Of a stretch of DNA of 64,000 nucleotides, positions 36,383 through 48,362 are shown one piece after another. Source of the stretch: Lutjanus erythropterus (taxonomy: Eukaryota; Chordata; Actinopteri; Lutjaniformes; Lutjanidae); contig CM034613.1 in the NCBI GenBank assembly GCA_020091685.1, forward strand, positions 13,956,169 through 14,020,168, given 5' to 3'. Every line of letters begins with the position of its first letter. Position 1 is the first letter of the stretch. A program made the translations under genes and the position numbers. The notes below the pieces were generated by a model that was not told where the DNA came from, ran no database searches, and worked only from the letters and a program-made list of their open reading frames with translations.

Positions 36383-39300
36383 CTGCCGACACAATGGGGG
36401 GAAAAAAAAAAACACAACGGAAACAAACATGCATTTAGTTGAGGGTAATCGCTCAGCGGCTCTTAGCACTTCGTTTACGACGCATTCCAAGAGGATGTGT
36501 CTGAAATCCAACTCCACACAAAGTGTCAACACTTGTAAATCCTCTCGTTCGCACCACCTAGGGGATTTTCACACAGTTAAAACCCAGTTACCCATGCCAG
36601 CCTGTTTGCTCATCCACTCAAGTGTCTCTGCTGAAGCTCTATCATTAAAGGGAAACTCCACCGGATCTGACTTTCTGGCAGTCGCTCCAGAAAATAGACG
36701 ACTCTTTCTTCTGGAGTTTTATTCCTTTAAATTTGACTTTAAACCCCACATTTGGAGCAATTTGGAGATTAAAAATGATTGCTGCCAGGAGCCTTAACTA
36801 CCTATCACTTTTGCTGCTTCCTTTGAATCATTATCTAATGGCAGATAATTTATTTTCATTTAAAGTCAATAAAACAACACCTCTTCAGCTCTTTTCAAAC
36901 TTCTTTTTTCCAGTTTGGTGTCAGGTATAAAGACTCTGCTGCCATATCAGTTAGGACCAGAAAAGTAAATAAGCATTTCTAGGTCAGAATTAGCATACAA
37001 TCTAGTTTTGCTGCTTAGTGGCTGTTTAAAAAAAAAAAAAAACACCTCTCTACCGTACAATCAACCTTTCTTTGTGTGTTTCTCATTTAACAGTATACAG
37101 TTTAGTCTAAGTACATGTTAAGGGCACTAAATGTAAAGAGGAAAAGCGGTGTGGTGGTCCGAGCTGCAGCGTTCCTGTGATCTATTTAAGGGTCTGCCTG
37201 CGTGTTTTCCTTTCTAATGTGGCTGAGGGAGTGCCACACAAATAAAGATTTCCTGCGACTCTTGGACAGTCCCTTCGATATTTAGGAACAGGCACAAGCC
37301 TCTGCCAAAGCCAGAAACCAAAAAGGGGCCACAACTCAAACTCAAGGCTTTAAATTTGAATGTTTGAGGCAGCTACATATAGAAAAAGTTGGGAAAGAAT
37401 TGGGTTTAAGTGACTGGGCATTTGGGGATTTTTTTTAAGGATTAAGTCTTTTAGGGTTTGTATGTATGGAGGGCCACTTCTGCCAACTTTTGCAAAATAC
37501 TAAGTGTAACAAAATAACAACTTATGGTCTCAAAATAATGAAAATCTTTACTTAGTCATTGTTTTGAATGTTTCTCTGTATAATGACTCACAGGATCTTG
37601 TTTTCCATTCCACATTGGCAGAAACAGGCTTCCATACATACCCAACACAAGAATTTTATAGAATTTGGGCAAAAAAGCTGAACAAGGTACACCAAATGGC
37701 ACAAAAATTGGGTTTGAATTAAAATATTTGTATATTTGTCCTCCTTTCTGTACTTAAATCTACTCTGTGAAGCACAAGCGGGCATATCACCTGAAAAGTT
37801 TTGTGTGTACACGTTATTGTTTTGATCTTTTGTGACAAAATCCATCAACAGAAACAGCAATCTACTTCTACAGTTTCTTAGTTTATGGGAGACTAGTTTT
37901 CATTTTTACTTTCTTTTTAATTATGAGCATTTCACTTTGCTCAGCAGTAAGAGTTTTATGATAGGTGTGTGTGTGTGCGTGTGTGTCGGCTGAGCTCAGA
38001 GCGTCTGTCTTCACGCCTCAGAGCTTCTGATTTCGTCCTAATGGCTGAGAGGAGTACAGTACTGTATGTCCCCTCCGGGCACACATACCTGAGCAGAAAA
38101 ACAGGCTACAGCACACCGCCCCTGCACACGCCAAGGCAGCATTACACACACACACACACATGACTCACACACACTGCATTACTGTGGCCTGAAGTCACTT
38201 GGGGGAAACACACCCTGCCACACAGAAACAATACACACATATTCACCCAGCCACCGTAACACACTCCTACCCTGCTACACACACACACGCACGCACGCAC
38301 ACACACACACATCCTGAGCCCTAATCTTGTGTGACTCACAGTAATGGTTGGAGCTGTGTTTATATGGAACCATGTAATTTGTGTCTGAGTGTTACAGCAG
38401 AATTTTGCAGTTTAATGGCCATGTAGATACGCTGCATTAGCCGCTCTATGTGCACCACACTGTAGCAAATTGTCTCGAAACATCGGCGGACTCTGCCTGA
38501 TGTTTGGGCTACAGGTGTGAGTATACACACATCTGTCCAGCATGTTCTTTTTCTTTCTTCCCTTCACTCAAATATATCTACTTGTCTGGATCAGTCTCCT
38601 GAAGCCAGAGCGCGCCCCCCCCTCCTCTTTCTTTCTCCTTTATGCTTTGCGTGCTACTACCCTGCATGTCTCTGCAGGTTCCAATGCACCATCCATCCAT
38701 ACACTCTTTCAACTATTAATCTGTCCGTGCATCCATCCATACAACCCTTTCATTTGGAGAGAAACCTGTGATCTGACACCAGGCAGTGAGGAGGACAATA
38801 ATAACACACCGAGGGCGGATGCTGGGTGACCCGACGCTCCATTATGACTGCATGGGATATCGTGCATGAACAGTGACGGTACTGACTCAAATGAGGGATG
38901 TGATTTTTACAAAGGAAACGGCTAATAATACAATTCTGGAACTTTTTAAAACTGAAAAATTGACCCGTTTTTTGAGGCTTCAAAATGACAAATGGACTGA
39001 ATTTATGAATTTATGAGTACGTGCAGACTTTGTATGACTCCACTAATGTTTCAAGCTCCCTTCCTCTACCTGATGAGACTAGTAGGAATGTAAGCTTCCT
39101 TTGTTCTGTTGGATAGAGTTACATTTTTAATATTATGAGCAGGCTTATGTAAGAAAGTTGATCACCAAACTGCTGGCAGATTAGTACACAGAGTACACAG
39201 AGATCTGTAGGGTGTTACGCTGGAAAAAACATACAGATGCACGTGTGTATAGATATAACCTGTACATATTGAAAGGTAATCATAAATATAAACTCTTGAA

Positions 39301-42300
39301 AGAGAAGTAGGAAGACTGAAAACTTTCTAGGGACTGAGCTCAGCTCTTAAGGACTGTGGCTTTTAAATACCTCTTTGCTTTCTGTACATATATATAAAAA
39401 ATGGAAAAGGCCTTAATATAAAAATGTCAAAGACTCTGTACACTCTGTGATATCTTTTCCACATTAAAGTGAAATAAAAAAATAAATACAAGAGCATTTT
39501 CCCATTGAAAAGACATCTAAAGAACAACTGTTCACAATAGGTTTTTACACAGACTATTTGAAGACGTTGATTCAACATTCACATTTAGGCTAGGCGTGCC
39601 ACAATTTTCCAAGTCCATGAGTCAATTTGACGTATGTTTTAATGGTCACGATTTTATTAGTTTTTTTTTTTTTTTTCCACCAACAGCTCTGCCATTTTCA
39701 GACTATCAAGCCTTAATTTCTAAAGATCAACGGATCATTGGTTTTATGCTCTGACATTTAAATCATTTAAATTTTCAAATTCTTCTTTAAGAAGATAGTC
39801 TGGTATCAAATGTGATATAATGGCCAGAAAGATGTGCTGCGTCAACTTTGAAGTGTTATTTATTTTTTTCCTCTGACATATACCAGACACCACAAGTAGG
39901 CAGAGGTGGAAACAAATTAAAAATACTGTGAGAATTGCTGATTCTACCTTTGATCTCAACAAACCTATATTAAAATTGTAACAGTTGAAATAATGACATC
40001 TCTGATTTCAATCATATTTCACCAAGATTTGCAACTGTGACATTTTTCATCCTCTACAATGTGCCCATCGTCACTTTGGACCCTCACTGAGAAACTACAT
40101 CCAAACTTCTCAGCGGAAAAGCCAGGAAAAAAAAGTCTGCCACACACAGGAGTCGATCATCAGTTGCTTGGATGAAGGACCAGTGTTCAACTCATTCATC
40201 CACCACATCTTGTTTTCTTAAGACTCTTTGTAGCTCATTACACTACGTCCCAGTGCACCAACACCAAGCAGGATTTTAATGTTGATATCGAGTTGAAAAC
40301 TAGATAATATTTGGTCTGAATGTCTAAGACCCTCTTACAACATTACCGTGTCACTAAACACAAAATTGTTTAATAATTTTGATAATTTGTTGAGTTGCTG
40401 GTTGAAAGAGAGAGGATATTGATTAGTGTGAAGGTTGAAATCTGGTATACAACAAGACAAAATTTCAACGCATGTAATGTTCCATGAAGTATGAACTATG
40501 TATTCTGTGTGCTGCCAACAAAAAACTTCGAGGACATCGTTATGGGACAAGTTCTAAGTGTTTGAATTAAATAAATCGTGGTTCTTGCTGTAACCTAATG
40601 TGCATAGACTGGTTACAGCCTCGATGACTCTGAGATATACACACCAGAATGCAGTATGAAGAGCGGCGAAAAAGACTGAATATACAGGCAGATGTGAACA
40701 CGTGTAAACATAGGCCTTTTGTCCATGAAACTAGGACTCAAGTCCAGTGTAGGACAAATACTTTTGTCTAGCTTTCAACCGGGAATTTTGGATGTAGTTT
40801 CTCAGTGAGGGTCTAAAGTGCTGATAAGTTCAATCACTATCTTCAAGTCAGTGAAAACTTTCACTTTTCAAAAAAAATTTAACGTCTCTTTGCTGGTGAC
40901 CATCATCATTTCAAACTACAATTGACCAAATTTCAGACTGACTAAACAAATTTGTGTTTTGACACACGTTGATGTAACCAAATTTTAGCCTCTTAAATTC
41001 ATTGACAGCTATTTTGATAATCTATTAATTGTTTTGAATCTTGATTTAAGAAAAGATGTCCAAATTCTCTGATTTCAACTTCTCAAACGTGAATATTTTC
41101 TGGTTTCTTTAATCCTCTGACAGTAAACTGATTATCTTTGGAAAAAAGCGAGGCATTTGAGGACGTCATGGTGGGGTTTGGGAAACACTGATCAACATTT
41201 TTCACCATTTTATGGACCAAAAACCTATTTGATAAACCAAGAATATAATCAAGAGATTGACTGACAATGAAAATAACATTCAAAGCTATTGTTGAAAAAA
41301 GATCTCACCAAAGAACTCCTGCCGGTTCTCTGTGGCGTCCCTCCCAGCTCCCGCTCCTGGATCCTCCTGAGATTTGACGGGCCCTCCGGCTGAGCAGGAC
41401 CCCAGTGTCACTGTGCTCGGTTTGGACAGAGACGTCAGGGCCAGAGACTCCTTCAGCATCAGGCCCTCCAAGAGCCCCTCACCTTCCAGCGCTGCATCTC
41501 TCAGCAGGAGTCGAGTGAGCTCCTCCTGGTAGCGGGTGCCAGGCAGGTCGGAGTATCGGGCCCTGTCCCCCATCACTCCCCCGTCTTTGCCTCTCACTCC
41601 TGCCTGCTGCTCCTCCCACCACTCAGGGCCGGCCGGGTAGCACGCTGCTCCTGGACTTCCAACAGCGGGTGGGTATGAGTGACGGCTGTCATGGGCCCCT
41701 GGACGCACCCCTCCATCCAGATATTGAGTCCAGGCCTCCACAGGGGTCACCCCGGCCCTGCCTAGAGCCCCATAACCAGCCGCAGAGCCCCCTGTCTGTA
41801 CGGAGGGAGACTGCTGCTGTGGAGGGAGGCCTCCAAAGGCGGAGTAACGGGAGTCATAGCCCAGGCTGATGCCACTGGTCCGGTTGCTGCTGCACCGGCT
41901 CCCCATGGGACTCCCTCCGCCACCGCCGCTGGCTGTGCTGGAGGCGAAGCTGGACCTGGGGCTGACCAGCACCGACTCCTGCAGGCTGAATGAGGAGCAT
42001 GGGCTCAGGGTTGGTCCCGAGGGGTAAAAGAAACCTCCTCCTACACCTCCTCCGGTCACATCTGATGTGCGATGAGGTGGATGAGAGAGGGATGCAGGCC
42101 TGGTGCTCTCCCACAGTTCACTGCCCGTGCTAAGGCGTTTGTAAAACAGAGCCTCCTGGAGAGAGAAGCGTTTGTGCCTCTCCGGCTCAGAGAGGTAGCC
42201 GGCCTCCGCCAGGCCACCTCCACCACCTCTGGGAGCTGACCCATAGCCCGCAGTGGCAGGGTACGGTGGTGGAACAGAGAGAGGTGGCGGCTGGGAGAGG

Positions 42301-42902
42301 AGCTGCTGCCGTCTGACCAGCTGCTGGAGCTCCAGTGAGTAGCGCCGTTGATTCAGGGATGCCTTGGAGCCAAATGCTCCCAGGGGGTCACACTCGGGGC
42401 CTAGGCCGGACTCACGCCTCAGGTGGGAATCCACGCCTTCGCCCAGGTAACAGGAAGCTCTCTGCTGGGGGGAGCGACGCCTCACTGGCGCCAAGGTGGA
42501 AGGGTGAAGAGGCTGCTCGCCATCTGGAGGTACGGCACCCACCGTGGAGGAAGATGGCGGCGGTGAGGTGAGAAGCTGAGAGGAAGGCATTCCCATCCCT
42601 CCTCCTCCTCCTGCTCCTCCTCTCCCACTCGCTGGAACACATGCATCGCTTGTGGTTGCAGAGGCAAGCGAGAACTGGCCGGGCCTTGAGGGCGAGGCAG
42701 CTGCAGAGCTGGGAGCTGGTGGCAGACCGTTGCCCCCACCACCGCTGCTGCTGCTGCTACCGCCTCCAGAGATGCCAGTGTTGGCGTTGCTGTTATTAGA
42801 GTTGTTTGCAGAGTCATGCTTTTTCTTTGAACTGTTGAATTTCACACTGCCCGAGTCCGTTAGCTTTAACTTCTCTAATAACTTGCTTATCGGCCTGTCC
42901 AT
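32133..42902 (-). CDS. ajuba: Ajuba LIM protein, eight coding exons
   Basis: Ajuba is an adaptor of the Zyxin/Ajuba LIM family acting at cell junctions, in Hippo-LATS signalling, as a Snail co-repressor partner and with Aurora-A. Coding exons (minus): 42902-41309, 36382-36281, 35600-35533, 35390-35328, 34113-33983, 33760-33709, 33237-33169, 32264-32133. They total 2211 nt, about 736 residues, against 538 in human; the extra length is in the preLIM region. The AJUBA identity rather than LIMD1 or WTIP rests on preLIM motifs ([49 protein letters not shown]) and the C-terminal LIM sequence. All junction phases match (1, 1, 0, 0, 2, 0, 0). The chosen ATG begins [14 protein letters not shown]; the frame upstream of it has no ATG and contains a likely 5' UTR acceptor. 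Confidence 0.96.
32394..33082. mobile_element. MITE-like element family D in ajuba intron 7
   Basis: The left end, GCAGAGGTAAAAAGTAACAA, and right end (reverse complement CAGATGTGAAAAAGTCTGGT) are imperfect inverted repeats, with ACTTGAGTATTTTTC-type subterminal sequence. The inner part (about 32500-32760) is rich in GACAT/ATGTC motifs and looks like a nested older insertion. Related sequence lies at 54911-55851 and 47258-47470. Confidence 0.45.
35289..35484. repeat. Complementary dinucleotide tracts flanking ajuba exon 4
   Basis: Plus strand: (TC)n(AC)n at 35289-35322 and (TG)n(AG)n at 35447-35484. In the ajuba transcript the right tract is (CU)n(CA)n in intron 3 and the left one is (GU)n(GA)n starting 5 nt after the exon 4 donor. 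They are reverse complements for about 33 nt and enclose the 63-nt exon. Confidence 0.9.
35734..36203. mobile_element. Fold-back element family A, copy 2, in ajuba intron 2
   Basis: The left end (TTATCCATAGTCAGTGTATT, then ACCTACAGTAGATGG) matches the reverse complement of the right end (CCATCTACTGTAGGT, AATACGCTGACTAATGATAA, then GCAACCCCAC). The middle part (TTAGAATATTTTCACC, ACTACCTTGCCGTCA) is shared with 9062-9713. A lone family end is also present at about 31535-31577 (GGTAATACACTGACTATGGA, then ACAACACCAC). Confidence 0.65.
36383..41308 (-). other. ajuba intron 1 (4.9 kb between preLIM and LIM1 exons)
   Basis: Contains CA/GT microsatellites at 37963-37986, 38143-38172 and 38279-38311, a GC-richer stretch at 37960-38850 without a recognisable exon, AT-rich sequence, and a family-B repeat at 41005-41286 that ends 22 bp from the exon donor. 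No other gene is seen. Confidence 0.5.
41005..41286. mobile_element. MITE-like repeat, family B, copy 3
   Basis: Shares with 12214-12538 the segments ATTTTGATAATC, AATTCTCTGATTTCAACTTC, ACATTTTTCACCATTTTATG and the AACC-rich inverted tail. The outermost GCTGCAAC end is degraded. Its near end is 22 bp from the 5' splice site of the ajuba preLIM exon (41308). Confidence 0.6.
41309..42902 (-). CDS. ajuba: ajuba preLIM exon
   Basis: Encodes residues 1-531 plus the first base of codon 532, ending TTTG|gtgaga. It is rich in Ser, Gly and Pro, with several homopolymer-like runs (Ser/Gly run near residues 45-65, Gly runs near 100-115). A leucine-rich stretch [14 protein letters not shown] near residues 476-489 resembles a CRM1 export signal, which would fit the known nucleo-cytoplasmic shuttling of ajuba; this is inference. 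Open frames on the opposite strand in this GC-rich exon are shadows. Confidence 0.94.
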
Positions 42903-44450
42903 GATGAAGCCTTCTTGTGTCTTTACCTGTCTGGGCAAAGTCAAGTCCTACAGCACCCTTTTTAAGTTATAGATCAATGAGCTCAGGTACAGTGTGGGTA
43001 GGGTTGTCACAATACCAGAATTTTAAACTTCCATACAAACAATACTTGATATCTTTTTCAATATCGCAGCATAAAAAGGTCCTCAAAGTCACAAAATAGA
43101 ATATATTTTCAGTTTTTCTGAATTACCAATGTGCTGGTACAGAAAAAGTCAAAGAACACTCTCTGGGTTTGCTATGCCGCAAGGCAAATTTCAGACAAGA
43201 GAAAAAGGACTGATCTGAACTGAGGTCTGGACCAAGCACTTGGATCTTTTCTTTCTTTGTTTTTTTTTAAATAGCTTTTGATACTATCAAAGGTTAGTAT
43301 TGTATGTTTTAAACATGTGGTATTGAAAAAGTATTGAAGTAGCAATACTTTTGACAACCTTAGTAGATATAACACTACAGCAGAACAAAAATGTTCAAGT
43401 AAATCTACAGCTTTTCAAATCCAGAGAAATCAAAAACTGACCTTGAAACTAGCACAAAGCTAAAAACAATGACCCTTTATATACACAATAAATACAAAAC
43501 GGATAAATAAGACCTTTAAGACATGATTTAAGTCCTCTGAGTCATCTGGTTTGCCCCCATGTGGAAAATCCACAGGCACAGGTGGGCTGTGGTGACGAAG
43601 AAGAATCCATTGGATTTTTTTTTTTTTATTTCTTTTGTTTTTTCTAGTTAATTAGTTCAAGTCAATCCAGGCAGGAAACAGGAGTAACATACATCCAGGA
43701 GGACACAGGACACTTCGCGGCGTGACCTATGGTCGTGGAGGGCCTCCTTCTTTGTGGACCCTCATGTGGCTCCACATCTGCATTTTCTCTTATGAGTTAA
43801 AATGTCTGAAACACACTTCAGTAGAGTTGGACTGATGTCTCCTTGGTTGTCCAGTGCGGTGTGGGGGTTTCTTTTTTAAAACACACACAAAGCGGAGAGG
43901 TTCAGCGGGATGCAGGCTTCATGTGGGTCCAGTGTAGACAAGAAAATAAATCCGTTGGTGCACAAATAGTCGACTCCTGCCATTCATCTCAGGACGAAAC
44001 GCGCACGGAAAAACTTAGAATAACGCGATTAACTTTTAACTCAAGCAACGGGAAACACACATACGGCACTCGCTAAACTCCTCAGTCCCGTCCGTCCATC
44101 CGCCTGTGCTTTTATCATTCCCGTTTTCAAAGAAGGAAAATCCTGTCCGGGACTCGGACAAATAGTTAGCGGAGAAGTTTGGAGACACAGAAGGAAACGG
44201 AGGAAACCGGCGCTCCGTTACAGTTACATCCCAACACACCGGTGCTGGACTAAACGAGTGGATAAAATCCCTCCCCGTGTGCATTGCACGGTCGACAACT
44301 TTGTTTCTTTCTTTCTTCCCCCTAAATAATTACTTACCTCCCCCCTCTTTTTTTTTTTTTTTTTTTACAAGTGTCGAGTTAGCCACCAACGAGGGAGCTA
44401 CTTCCGGTTGTAGCTTTTCAGAATTAAAGCGACCGTAAACCGTTATGCGA
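42903..44450 (-). promoter_or_regulatory. ajuba: ajuba 5' UTR intron, non-coding first exon and promoter
   Basis: On the minus strand a donor GAG|gtaagta ends at 44338, and an acceptor TTTGCCCAG lies at about 42932, 30 bp before the ATG. Upstream of the donor the sequence is CpG-bearing (43960-44460), with an ETS-type CCGGAAGT near 44401-44408 on the minus strand. This suggests a TATA-less promoter near 44.40-44.45 kb. The poly-A/T run at 44348-44366 would fall in the UTR exon. Confidence 0.5.
43000..43361. mobile_element. MITE-like element, family F
   Basis: Imperfect terminal inverted repeats: GGGTTGTCACAATACCAGAA at 43001 and AGTAGCAATACTTTTGACAA followed by CCT at 43339-43360. The outer motif GGGTTGTCAC(A/G)ATACC is familiar from abundant fish MITEs. 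It lies about 100 bp upstream of the ajuba coding exon, in the 5' UTR intron. Confidence 0.55.
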
Positions 44451-46530
44451 GTTGCCGCGTATTGGAGATATCAGCCCTTAGAGATATCTGCCTTCTGTGG
44501 AATATAATCGAACTAAATGGCGTTCAGTTTGTGGTACTTAAAGCGCCTGCAGATCTTGTTGTTGCTGTGCGCCGTTTCATGAGGGACCTATTTTCTTGCT
44601 GTACCTGTCAACAGGATCATTGCTAAGAAGGAAGTGTGCATCTACTCATGGAGGAGAGGAGAGGTTACATCTTAACTCATGGTGTCATGACCCCGAGCCA
44701 TAGATATATTATAAATTAACTTGATAGTGTGCAAAGAAGGGCGACCATTTAGTACAATGACAGTCACTCACCTGGCACATAAGTTGAAAAAGGTTTCTAC
44801 CCTCCGGGTTTACTTCCTGATTAATATGCACAATAGTTAAAAAGCCCTCCTTTAATTTTTAAAAATAATAATTTCAGTATGTTTTAAACCACTCAAAACA
44901 ATGGTAATCTATTGAGTGCCTAGTAAAATCTGAACATTCACCAGCCATTTTGCTGATCAACAAGAAAGTTCATTTTGAACCCTGTTTTCTTTGTCATTAC
45001 TTTTCTTTTTTTTTTTTCTTTTTTTGGCACTTTCAGCACCACAAACCAAATGCTATTGAGAATAGGCAGACATCTTTACATCAGATACCTTAAAAACTCT
45101 GAAATTCACACCTATACAATCTAGATGGATGTATAGTGCTGCAGGTAAAAGGAAAAATTTGTATTTTTGATTTTTTTCCCTTTATCTCCTATCTGGATTA
45201 AACGAGCTATTTAAATGAAAGTCTATTGGCTTTTATTTTGAAGGTCCATGTGAACGATCGTTTCTTCCGGTTCTGTTGGTCTGTTGAACTTGACGCAGCA
45301 CAGTTCCTTTATCAGTCAGCGGCGGCTCGTTCCCCCAGCAGGCCGGAACACCTTTCCACCAGACATGGCTGTTTCGTCATTCATACGCAAAAGTCCCTCA
45401 GAGGATGTGACCCCTCCGCCAAGACCTGCTCTTTACAAGAAAAAATAAATAGATAAAAATTAAAATTTCCTAGGCTGGTAATGTTATATATACTGAGTTG
45501 GGGACTATTGTGGAATAAAAACGTAATTTATAATCCACTCAATACACTTCTTCAGAAGCCTTGAGCCACGTGCAGGGTCTTGAATTAACAAGTGTCCAAC
45601 CAAAATAAAGTATTTCCACAGAGTTTCTGCCATTTTAAATGAGGACCTCAACCCACACAAGGCCGTGCTTCCATACTGAGGTCATGTCTTCAGTATTTTT
45701 TTTATTTTTATTTATTTATTTTTGTCTAAAATTTTGACAGTGATGGAAGAAGTAAGCTATTCAGATCTTTTAGTAAAAGTAGAAGTACAACAATTTAATG
45801 AAAAACACTACAGGCGGGGTTACAAGTTCAGTATTAGCATCAAAATATATTTACTCAAAGTAAAAGCACGCATTATACCCCATTTTAAAATAATATATTC
45901 TGTATGACTGAATTAGAATGATGCATTACGATGTAAATATCACAAATGTTGATTGTTGGTTAAATATATAAACAACTTCACACACACTGCTTGGAAGCTT
46001 AACAGGATATGTCATGTTTATTAGAAAAACAATACAATATTATTTAGTGGTGAGACAGATGAGAAACCCAGTGTTCACAGTATTGTTTCAAACTGTTTAT
46101 ATATCAACATACCAATATTAAACCCAGATTACACAGCTTTTAAAGGGGCTTAATCTGTTTTTTTTTTTCTATATTGCAAGATAAGTAAGGCGACACTTGA
46201 TTATCACTTGATATTAGAATTCCTGACTTAAAATCTGGTTTAACAGCTTTAATATTTTATTTTATGTTGTGTTTGCATATGAAACCTTGAGTAATCATAT
46301 TGTGGGGCTAATGTGAGGGGCTAATAAAATGCTATATCAATAGCAATAAAAGGGATATTTCATGTAATTGGTACTTTTACTCTCTCTGTGACTAATGTTT
46401 GGCTCTTACTTGTTTTGGACTATTTTTACGTCGTATTGTTTCTAACTTTAATTAATTTAAGGATCTTAGTGCGTGCCCTTTCACAGTTTTAAACATTACA
46501 GTCAAATCATATAAAACTGCGTCGTTTAGG
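44451..46530. other. Intergenic, ajuba to orphan CpG island
   Basis: AT-rich spacer. It contains a 27-codon ATG ORF at 45365-45448, whose stop overlaps an AATAAA, and a degraded family-D-like repeat at about 45735-45910 (AGTAAAAGTAGAAGTACAAC). No recognised gene is present. Confidence 0.5.
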
Positions 46531-46539
46531 CAGCGGCAC

Positions 46540-46960
46540 TACTTTATTGTACCAGCAGCCTGTGGAATGCGCGGAGGGACACGGCGGAGTGGAGCGGCGG
46601 GTGAATTTTTTCGGCGTGTCTGAGTTCTCCAAGGAGGACGCAGGGTAAACATCCCGCTACTATCCCAGGAGTGGCCGGTAACAGTCCGTCCCGATTTCCG
46701 GCTGTTTGTGGCAGTTAACGTCACACCCAAAAACACACCGAGCCCTGATAAAGTGTTGACTGTGTTTGGACAGGCTTGTCGGCTCTCTACGTGCCCCGGA
46801 GCCCCCTCCATGTGGAGCCTTTCATGGCCCCTGCGGTTCACCGGAGTGAGTCCCTCTGCAGACTCCTTTACCTCACAGGCTGCGAGTGGGAACTTGTCTG
46901 AAAAGCTAACAGAGAAATTCTTCTGGGCTTAGTAGCGGAGCAGTTCATACAAAAACAATA
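46540..46960. promoter_or_regulatory. Orphan CpG-rich island
   Basis: About 400 bp of CpG-dense sequence in an otherwise AT-rich spacer, 1.4 kb before mrpl52 and 2.1 kb upstream of ajuba. It contains an ATG at 46810 (MWSLSWPLRFTG) followed directly by a GTGAGT donor at 46846. It could be a promoter for an unrecognised transcript, or a distal regulatory island of a flanking gene. No known protein matches the open frames on either strand. Confidence 0.4.
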
Positions 46961-48290
46961 CTTTGAAGAGCTGCGGCTGTGCTCTGTCTGTATTTCTGCC
47001 TCAGCGAAATACACTCATGATGTAGATAATAGCCTTTACTTCCACAGAGACACATCGTGTCCTCTGCTTCAACATCCAGCTCAATATTTCCCCCGAGTGT
47101 GTATGTTTGTAACTATTTCCTCAAAGAGCAAACATACTAACACATCATTTAACACGTGCACAGCTAATATTTGTTTAATTTTTCTATACATATGTGATTT
47201 TTTTTTTTTTTTTTTTTGTAATTTATCAATGTCAGTGTTTAGCCAAGCATGTAGGGGCAGAGGTGGGAAGTAACTATGTACAAATACTTACTGTACTCGA
47301 GTAAAGTTCTCGGGTATCTGTACCTGAGTATTTATTATAACTTTTTATTTTTGCTCCCTTCATTTTGACACAAATACAAACCCTGTACTTTCTACTCCTT
47401 ACATTTTCAAAACAGGCTCCATACTTTTAATTTTAATGCATTTGATGGGAATTACTAGTTTTACTTTTTTAAAATTTCCTTCACAACATCAAGACTGACA
47501 CAAAATAGCACAAAATAACAGAGTGTTAGCTAACATCTGACCATAATGCTGTGAAGAAAAAATGAGAAATGAGACCATGGTAACTGAAGGGCATGTGTGC
47601 TGTATTTATGACCGTATCTGCTTGAAAGTCTAAACACTTAAATAACCTAAGAGGTTTTATGTAATGCTCCTAAATTAATCCTTTAGCTTGGGGAAATGTT
47701 TTGCTTAAGGGAGAATCTTAAGTTTGAAACTTAAACTTCTCTGTTTTGTTGATTTTGGAGAACCCCATGTAGACAAAAGTGGTAGTGTTTTGACCACCAA
47801 CCATAAAACATAACATCAAAAAAGGATATTAAGTCAGACAAGGCAGATACATATTATACTTAAATAAAGGGTGAGAGGTGATTTTAAGGTGACTGAGTTT
47901 GATTTATTTGTTGTACTATTATTAGTGAGCTAAGTTGCTCATGTATAGTTTCTGGTTTTATTTTTTATTCTTATTATATTATTTCCATTTATTCTATATC
48001 AGTACTTATTTCCGATTGTCCTCTGCAGATCAATAACCGATTATCTTATCATTTTTTATTATTATTTTTTTTTTATAGGTATATATATTTAATTTCATGA
48101 GAAGCTTTGCTAGACCATTGCAGTGATGCTGACTCATGTTTGTTCATTGTTGATTTCAAAAAATGAATGGAAAGAGGTTTGCATGATTGAATAAAGAGGG
48201 AAAACTCATTTAACAACAGCAGCAAAAATGCAGAAAAGATTTAAAACCAAGTGAGATTGTTTTCTTTATTTTTGAGTAATAAAATCTCAA
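46961..48290. other. Intergenic spacer upstream of mrpl52
   Basis: AT-rich, with a T-run at about 47201-47218 and a family-D repeat end at 47258-47470 (GCAGAGGTGGGAAGTAACTA and GTACTCGAGTAAAG). No gene is seen. Confidence 0.5.
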
Positions 48291-48362
48291 AACTTATCAA
48301 ATTCTCCTTCTTGATGCACCTTCAGCTCCACCTGGTGGTCAGTAGAGAATTGTGCAGACAAC
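48290..48362 (+). promoter_or_regulatory. mrpl52: mrpl52 core promoter region
   Basis: The start codon lies in CAACATGGCGGCGCCC, a YY1-type element overlapping the ATG as in many TATA-less mitochondrial-protein genes. No TATA box is visible in the preceding 70 bp. The start site is not determined. Confidence 0.5.

Noticed and set aside
42903..42944. Upstream extension of the ajuba frame beyond the chosen ATG
   Set aside because: It contains no ATG and includes a probable 5' UTR splice acceptor (TTTGCCCAG).
46539..46841. 100-codon minus-strand frame across the orphan CpG island
   Set aside because: No recognisable protein; GC-rich DNA gives long chance frames on both strands.
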